Of a stretch of 18,364 nucleotides of DNA, positions 14,185 through 18,364 are shown in pieces (within the stretch, counting starts at the first letter, position 1; the number at the start of each line of letters is the position of its first letter). This DNA comes from Gammaproteobacteria bacterium. Lineage in GTDB: Bacteria > Pseudomonadota > Gammaproteobacteria > Pseudomonadales > Azotimanducaceae. Under the pieces are notes generated by a model, which did no database searches, was not told where the DNA came from, and saw only the letters and a list, made by a program, of their open reading frames with translations. Location: NCBI GenBank assembly GCA_002727775.1, contig PBUF01000014.1, positions 2,640 through 21,003 of the forward strand. Reading direction: 5' to 3'. The translations under genes were made by a program, and so were the position numbers.

Positions 14185-16676
14185 AATGCTGTTCTCCGCA
14201 TTTGAAATGGTGCACTCTCGACGACACCCATGATAACAGACGACCAACTATAACCTTCTTGCTCAGACTGACGAACAATCGAGCGAACCGCTGGCATGTC
14301 ATAGTATTCAATTCCGCGTCCCAATGCATAGGTCAATAACTTTTCAGTGACCGTCGCAACAAAATCATTTGGACGGTCCAAGATTAAATTCTCAAGCCCC
14401 TTTCTTCCATCAAAGGCGGCTCCATCTGGCAGTAACCCAGATGCATCAACTTGGACACCCGCAAAGATATCGCGCCACTTCCCGACGGCGTCGTAATTTT
14501 CTAGAGAAAAACCAATCGGATCCATTGCCGCGTGACAAACCCTACAAGCTGGATTCTCTCGATGCTGAGACATTGCCTCCCGCATGGTTAGCTGACTTCC
14601 ATTCTGACTAGATTCTTCAAGTGCAGGTACGTTTGGTGGCGGTTCCGGCGGGGGAGAACCAAGGAAATTATCTAAAACGTACTTACCCCTTAAGACCACC
14701 GAGGTCCTATTAGGGTAGGAAGTAACAGTCATTAAACTACCATGACCTAGCAAACCACCACGCTTATAACCGTCTAATTCCACCTTTCTAAAGTGACTGC
14801 CGTAAACGCCTCCAATTCCATAGTGATCAGCTAGACGCTGGTTTAGGAAACTGTAATTAGCTGTAAACAATTCCAACAAACTACGGTTCTCTCGAATTTG
14901 TTCCTCAAAGAACATCTCCGTTTCCTGCTTGAATGATAAACGAAGGTTATCATCAAACTCAGGAAAGGCAGCGGGCAGGGGATAAACATTATCCAGGTTT
15001 CTCAGGTACAGCCATTGCCCAACAAAGTTTTTTATAAACGCGTCAGCTTTTTCATCGTTCATCATGCGAGCGACCTGATTTTTTAGAATCTGAGGATCGC
15101 GCAACCGTTCTTGTTCCGCAAGAGATAGCAACTCATCATCTGGCGCCCCACTCCAAAGAAAAAATGAAAGTCGCGATGCCAACTCCACATCACTTATTTT
15201 GTAGTTCTCATTGGGAGGATGATTTGCTGGATCACGTTGAATGCGCCATAAAAAATCTGGCGCGACAAGAATACGCTCTAATGCGAGCTGAATGCCTTTT
15301 TCAAAACCTTCTTCTCGCAAACCAGACTCAAAAAATTTGCTTAACTCTAGCCAATCTTCCTCAGTCACCGGTCGTCGGTAAGCGCTGCGTGCGAGATCAG
15401 TTAGTATTTCTTTCGCACACGCTAACTGGTCGTCATTATTTTTTGGCAGACAGCTAAATATCTTCGCTCTACTAGGTGTGTCACCTGGCCCTTCAATTAA
15501 AATTGGCCCTTCAATAGATATACTTCCCAACGCTGGATTAGAATCCGGTAGCTCAGTTACAGCTAAGTGATACCCATAAAGTCGGGGTTGCTGAATACCC
15601 TCTGCCTCCCAAATTTCTCTGGGAAAAGTTGCTCCGATTACTCGAGGACCGGCTTTCACTGGAATTTCTAACTCAAAGCCCTCATCCGCAAAGGCCATCA
15701 TAAATTCTTCCCAATCATCGCTTCCACGAATATTGCCGGCAAAACTATACGGAGCTGGGACGCCAGGTGCGTCACCGCCAAACTCAAATACATCTAAAAG
15801 TTCATTGTCTAGACTCACTTCAATTTTATGGGGTTGATCATAACCCCTCACGAAATCGACATAGTTCGTCTGTAGTTTGACTTTTATTCTATACAACCCA
15901 TCCACAGGGAAATAGTGGGTCACCGCCGCTCCCCCTCTTGAGCCGAATGGTAAATGTTCACTGAGACGATCATTCTGAATTAAATTTAAGGGTACTTCAT
16001 AATCCTTGATCGATGCGCCTTGAGGCGCAGCGCCAACAGCCAGCGCGGCTATCTTATGAGCCGCCGAGACATATCGCTCCATTAACACAGGTGAAAGTGA
16101 CAGCACTTCAGCATTATTATCAAAGCCGTTACGATCAGGCGGATCACTTGGGATAAGCTCTGTGACATCTATCTCAAGCCCGAGCAGCTGTTCTATAACA
16201 TTTTTGTATTCTGTTTGATTAAGCCGATGAAAAGCTTCAGTCCTACCTGGATTGAGATTGCCATCACTCGCACTATCTAGCTGATCCTCAAGCCAATAAC
16301 GAAAATCGGAGTAATCTTCATGCCCCGGCCGGGGGTTTTCTGGGGGAGGCATTACGCCAACTCGGAGTTTTCGGACAACCTTCTCCCACACCTCTGGATT
16401 CTCTGACACGTCATCAACATTCTCAATGTCCAGAGTTAATCCAAGACCGCGGAGTTGAGTAAAAAGCAAGTTCTCGCCCTCAACAGGAAGACTGCTTACC
16501 ATCGCCTGATTATGACATGAGACACAATACTGATTTAGTAGCGCCCTCTGTGGTGATACGCTTTCCGAATTTTGTGCAGACACGAAATTGCTAATCAGTC
16601 CTAAAGTGACTAGGCAGAGTCTGACTGTCACTTTTGGTATATTAGTTTTAACTAGCCTGCTCGCAATTATCTTCAT
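14181..16676 (-). CDS. DUF1592-type multidomain exported protein with two CxxCH heme motifs
   Basis: An 831-residue exported protein. Residues 1-35 are a signal peptide (VRLCLVTLGLISNFVSAQ). A planctomycete-type cytochrome region follows, with CVSCH at 51-55 and the later VGVMPPPENPRP. DUF1587 is at about 150-212 (HRLNQTEYKNVIEQLLG). A beta-rich middle of about 220-395 resembles a carbohydrate- or ligand-binding domain. DUF1595 is at about 415-475 (RSAYRRPVTEEDW), DUF1592 at about 490-620 (SRLSFFLWSGAPDDELLSLA) and DUF1588 at about 637-735 (GLLGHGSLMTVTSYPNRTS), which carries a second heme motif CRVCH at 711-715. DUF1585 is at about 755-828. Two Cys (409, 420) may form a disulfide. Its role is unknown; two hemes suggest electron transfer. 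It overlaps DUF1552 by 4 bases and follows the VOC gene by 6. Confidence 0.93.
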   Translation of the reverse strand: MKIIASRLVKTNIPKVTVRLCLVTLGLISNFVSAQNSESVSPQRALLNQYCVSCHNQAMVSSLPVEGENLLFTQLRGLGLTLDIENVDDVSENPEVWEKVVRKLRVGVMPPPENPRPGHEDYSDFRYWLEDQLDSASDGNLNPGRTEAFHRLNQTEYKNVIEQLLGLEIDVTELIPSDPPDRNGFDNNAEVLSLSPVLMERYVSAAHKIAALAVGAAPQGASIKDYEVPLNLIQNDRLSEHLPFGSRGGAAVTHYFPVDGLYRIKVKLQTNYVDFVRGYDQPHKIEVSLDNELLDVFEFGGDAPGVPAPYSFAGNIRGSDDWEEFMMAFADEGFELEIPVKAGPRVIGATFPREIWEAEGIQQPRLYGYHLAVTELPDSNPALGSISIEGPILIEGPGDTPSRAKIFSCLPKNNDDQLACAKEILTDLARSAYRRPVTEEDWLELSKFFESGLREEGFEKGIQLALERILVAPDFLWRIQRDPANHPPNENYKISDVELASRLSFFLWSGAPDDELLSLAEQERLRDPQILKNQVARMMNDEKADAFIKNFVGQWLYLRNLDNVYPLPAAFPEFDDNLRLSFKQETEMFFEEQIRENRSLLELFTANYSFLNQRLADHYGIGGVYGSHFRKVELDGYKRGGLLGHGSLMTVTSYPNRTSVVLRGKYVLDNFLGSPPPEPPPNVPALEESSQNGSQLTMREAMSQHRENPACRVCHAAMDPIGFSLENYDAVGKWRDIFAGVQVDASGLLPDGAAFDGRKGLENLILDRPNDFVATVTEKLLTYALGRGIEYYDMPAVRSIVRQSEQEGYSWSSVIMGVVESAPFQMRRTAL

Positions 16677-16682
16677 TAAAAC

Positions 16683-17762
16683 CTACAAATTTCTACCTGT
16701 TGGGTTTTCAACTGTACCGCAAAGCTCCCCAAAATAACCGTTACCACCGCAATATCTGTTATCTTGAAGTTGTAGGAGGATACCGTCAGGATCGGTGAAA
16801 TAAACCTCCGGTGTGCCAGTTAAAAGCCCACCACGATTTGCTCCTCGCATCGTTACGTAAGCCTGAAGCGGACCTGAAGCACGACCCGCTTCGCCTAAAA
16901 TCGTAAGGCCGTAGTCCTCTAAAACAGAGAAAATTCTGTCTACATCAAAATTGTTTACTGCAAGACTAACGTGATGGATACCCGGTGGAGCTGGTGGTTG
17001 CGCTAAAGCCAGAAAAGCTCTACCTAATCCAACCCGCATAACCGGCAGTGCACCTTGAAAAGTGTCAACAGGCATGCCAAACAAACTTTGATAAAATTGG
17101 ATGGATCTTGCCTGATCGGAAACAAAGAGAGTAAAGTGATTGAATTCTCTTATGGTTAACAAGCCCTCGGTCGACGCAGTCTCTTCAGTATCGAGACATT
17201 GTTCCCCATTTAGACCAGCCCCTCCACAATAACTTGAATCCTGAAGCTGGACTACGATTCCATCTGGGTCCCCAAAATACAGTTCAGGGGTGCCGCTTGG
17301 AGCCCCTCCAAACTCAGGCCCTCGCATCCTCACCCTAGATTGCATAGGTCCAGAAGAATTTTCGGCTGCAACCCCGTGATCAGCAAGAATTCGCACCGCC
17401 TCTTCATAGTCAAAGTCGTCTATCGACAAACAATAGTGAGTGATCCTGGGATCGCTGCTCGGAGAGCCCGATATAGCAATAAACTGGGGTCCCTCCCCAA
17501 CCCTAAGAACTATAGTGTCCCGTTGACGCGCTACAATAGGCATCCCGAACAAACCTTGATACCAATCAATCGAGGCAGACGGATCAGAAACAGCTATTGT
17601 CATATGATTAAATGCGGTTGTTGGTAAAGGGGGCAAATTTTGTGCCGCAAAAGCAGCTTTTTGACCTAATCCGCACCCTATTGCTAGTGAGGACATGGAG
17701 GCAATAAACTCTCTCCTGCTCGTGACCTTTTTATGATCTTCATTGGAAGTTTTATTATTCAT
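16683..17762 (-). CDS. Tat-exported tandem VOC (glyoxalase-fold) protein
   Basis: A 359-residue protein with a twin-arginine signal: SRREFIASMS (15-24), hydrophobic stretch, cleavage near AFAAQ. Two vicinal-oxygen-chelate domains follow, at about 48-175 and 205-334. They are clearly a duplication: FNHMTIAVSD/FNHFTLFVSD, WYQGLFGMPI/FYQSLFGMPV, SGPMQSRVRMRG/SGPLQAYVTMRG, GTPELYFGDPDGI/GTPEVYFTDPDGI. Likely metal ligands are His53, His109 and, in domain 2, His209 and His264; the usual Glu of the last strand is Gln (172 and 331). Each domain is followed by YCGGxGxxGExC (178-189 and 337-348), which could form a disulfide after export. Most VOC enzymes are cytosolic, so export is unusual. It lies 32 bases after the upstream propeller gene. 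Activity could be lyase, isomerase, dioxygenase or non-catalytic binding. Confidence 0.88.
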   Translation of the reverse strand: MNNKTSNEDHKKVTSRREFIASMSSLAIGCGLGQKAAFAAQNLPPLPTTAFNHMTIAVSDPSASIDWYQGLFGMPIVARQRDTIVLRVGEGPQFIAISGSPSSDPRITHYCLSIDDFDYEEAVRILADHGVAAENSSGPMQSRVRMRGPEFGGAPSGTPELYFGDPDGIVVQLQDSSYCGGAGLNGEQCLDTEETASTEGLLTIREFNHFTLFVSDQARSIQFYQSLFGMPVDTFQGALPVMRVGLGRAFLALAQPPAPPGIHHVSLAVNNFDVDRIFSVLEDYGLTILGEAGRASGPLQAYVTMRGANRGGLLTGTPEVYFTDPDGILLQLQDNRYCGGNGYFGELCGTVENPTGRNL

Positions 17763-17794
17763 GGTCGCTATAGTTTCCGATTTATTTTAAGAAT

Positions 17795-18364
17795 CTAGTT
17801 CGATAAAGGGTCAGGTCTAATCTGAAATTTTACCATCTTGCTAGTGGTCCCTTTGCCTCCCTCTGTGTGCCAATTAAAGTTTGTACCATAGTTAGCCCAG
17901 ATCCCTCGACCTTTCCAACCAACGTCTGGATCATCAATACGTCCGTCTAAACCTCGTGAGTAAAATCCAAGAGGATACGGCACACGCATCTGAACAAATT
18001 CCGCAGTTTCTGGTATCCAAGCAATTAGAGAGTCTGAACCTGAACCAGTCGCTATGGGTACATCCTGGCCCAAGCCAAGAGTGTTAAAAATGTCTACCCA
18101 ATTATAGTAATGAAAATCAGCTTTTCGATCGGTACCCTTCATGTCCGGACCAGGAATTTCATAAAGGGTCCAACCTTCCTGGCAATGTTGAGAACTGATT
18201 ACCGACGGACCATTGAGCACTTTGCATTTAGTTCGGTCAAAACTGGCCATATGACTACTCCCCGATAGGGCAGTCCAGACGATACCTTTGCTATCCATAT
18301 CTACGCCGCGAGGTCCAAACCCAATGGGCTTTCCATCCACCACAGGAATTTCATAAACCTCAGT
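17795..18364 (-). CDS. C-terminal part of a Vgb/NHL-like beta-propeller protein (cut by the right edge)
   Basis: The frame is open to the last base of the window, so the N-terminus is missing; the 190 visible residues begin TEVYEIPVVDGKP. The segment IGFGPRGVDMDSKGIVWTAL is a propeller blade of the streptogramin-lyase / NHL type (PxGxxxDxxGxxW). A second, GWTLYEIPGPD, repeats the YEIP strand. The C-terminal 120 residues (DFHYYNWVDI, GRGIWANYG, GGKGTTSKMVKFQIRPDPL) form a tail I associate with uncharacterised large exported propeller proteins. Antibiotic lysis by Vgb should not be assumed. It stands 32 bases upstream of the VOC gene on the same strand, so it probably shares its transcript. The promoter of the block is beyond the window. 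Confidence 0.65.
   Translation of the reverse strand, partial: TEVYEIPVVDGKPIGFGPRGVDMDSKGIVWTALSGSSHMASFDRTKCKVLNGPSVISSQHCQEGWTLYEIPGPDMKGTDRKADFHYYNWVDIFNTLGLGQDVPIATGSGSDSLIAWIPETAEFVQMRVPYPLGFYSRGLDGRIDDPDVGWKGRGIWANYGTNFNWHTEGGKGTTSKMVKFQIRPDPLSN

Noticed and set aside
17795-18364. Streptogramin B lyase (antibiotic resistance)
   Set aside because: Only the blade pattern is shared; the long unique C-terminal tail and the redox-gene context do not fit Vgb resistance enzymes.
1-18364. CRISPR arrays, tRNA/rRNA genes, insertion sequences, toxin-antitoxin or defence genes
   Set aside because: I looked for spaced repeats, terminal inverted repeats, transposase or integrase motifs and small paired genes and found none.

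Overview
The window looks like an assembly or genome fragment of an AT-leaning, probably marine, free-living proteobacterium. A gammaproteobacterium is my best guess, from general gene content only (Na+-coupled symporter, TauD/TfdA oxygenase, PQQ dehydrogenase, DUF1592/DUF1552 pair). It shows no rRNA, tRNA, CRISPR, insertion sequence or phage signal. Coding density is high, and both edges cut through genes.

Layout. (1) Bases 1-161, minus strand: the first ~53 codons of an exported c-type cytochrome, running off the left edge inside its CxxCH motif. (2) Bases 162-499: a non-coding divergent region with inverted repeats and four copies of a 7-mer. (3) Bases 500-9188, plus strand: a TetR-type regulator, then SDR dehydrogenase/reductase, SGLT-like Na+/solute symporter, Gfo/Idh/MocA oxidoreductase, xylose-reductase-like aldo/keto reductase and TauD/TfdA dioxygenase, packed with short gaps or overlaps. 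After an 86-nt gap come an acyl-CoA carboxyltransferase and a free-standing 71-residue biotinyl carrier. (4) A short convergent spacer with a hairpin at 9189-9208. (5) Bases 9261-18364, minus strand: a tight run of six genes. Read in the direction of transcription these are the C-terminal part of a Vgb/NHL-like beta-propeller protein, a Tat-exported double VOC protein, a diheme DUF1587/1595/1592/1588/1585 protein, a Tat-exported DUF1552 protein (ATGA overlap), an exported ankyrin-repeat protein and a periplasmic PQQ dehydrogenase.

How the genes may work together. The plus-strand block reads as a regulated uptake-and-redox pathway for a sugar- or polyol-like solute. The symporter carries the SGLT signature around its Na2 site, and three different NAD(P)-dependent oxidoreductase families plus a 2-oxoglutarate oxygenase follow it. 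The carboxylase pair may handle an acyl-CoA made downstream, but it has no biotin carboxylase here. The minus-strand block reads as a wholly exported system: five of its six genes show an export signal, and the sixth is cut at its N-terminus. It combines a quinoprotein dehydrogenase, a heme protein and three proteins of unknown exported function (DUF1552, ankyrin, double VOC). That block is the best candidate for an undescribed system. Its substrate cannot be read from sequence alone.

Several starts were moved from the longest possible frame to the one supported by signal peptides, spacing or overlap: the dioxygenase at 6378, the ankyrin protein at 12842 and the DUF1552 protein at 14184.
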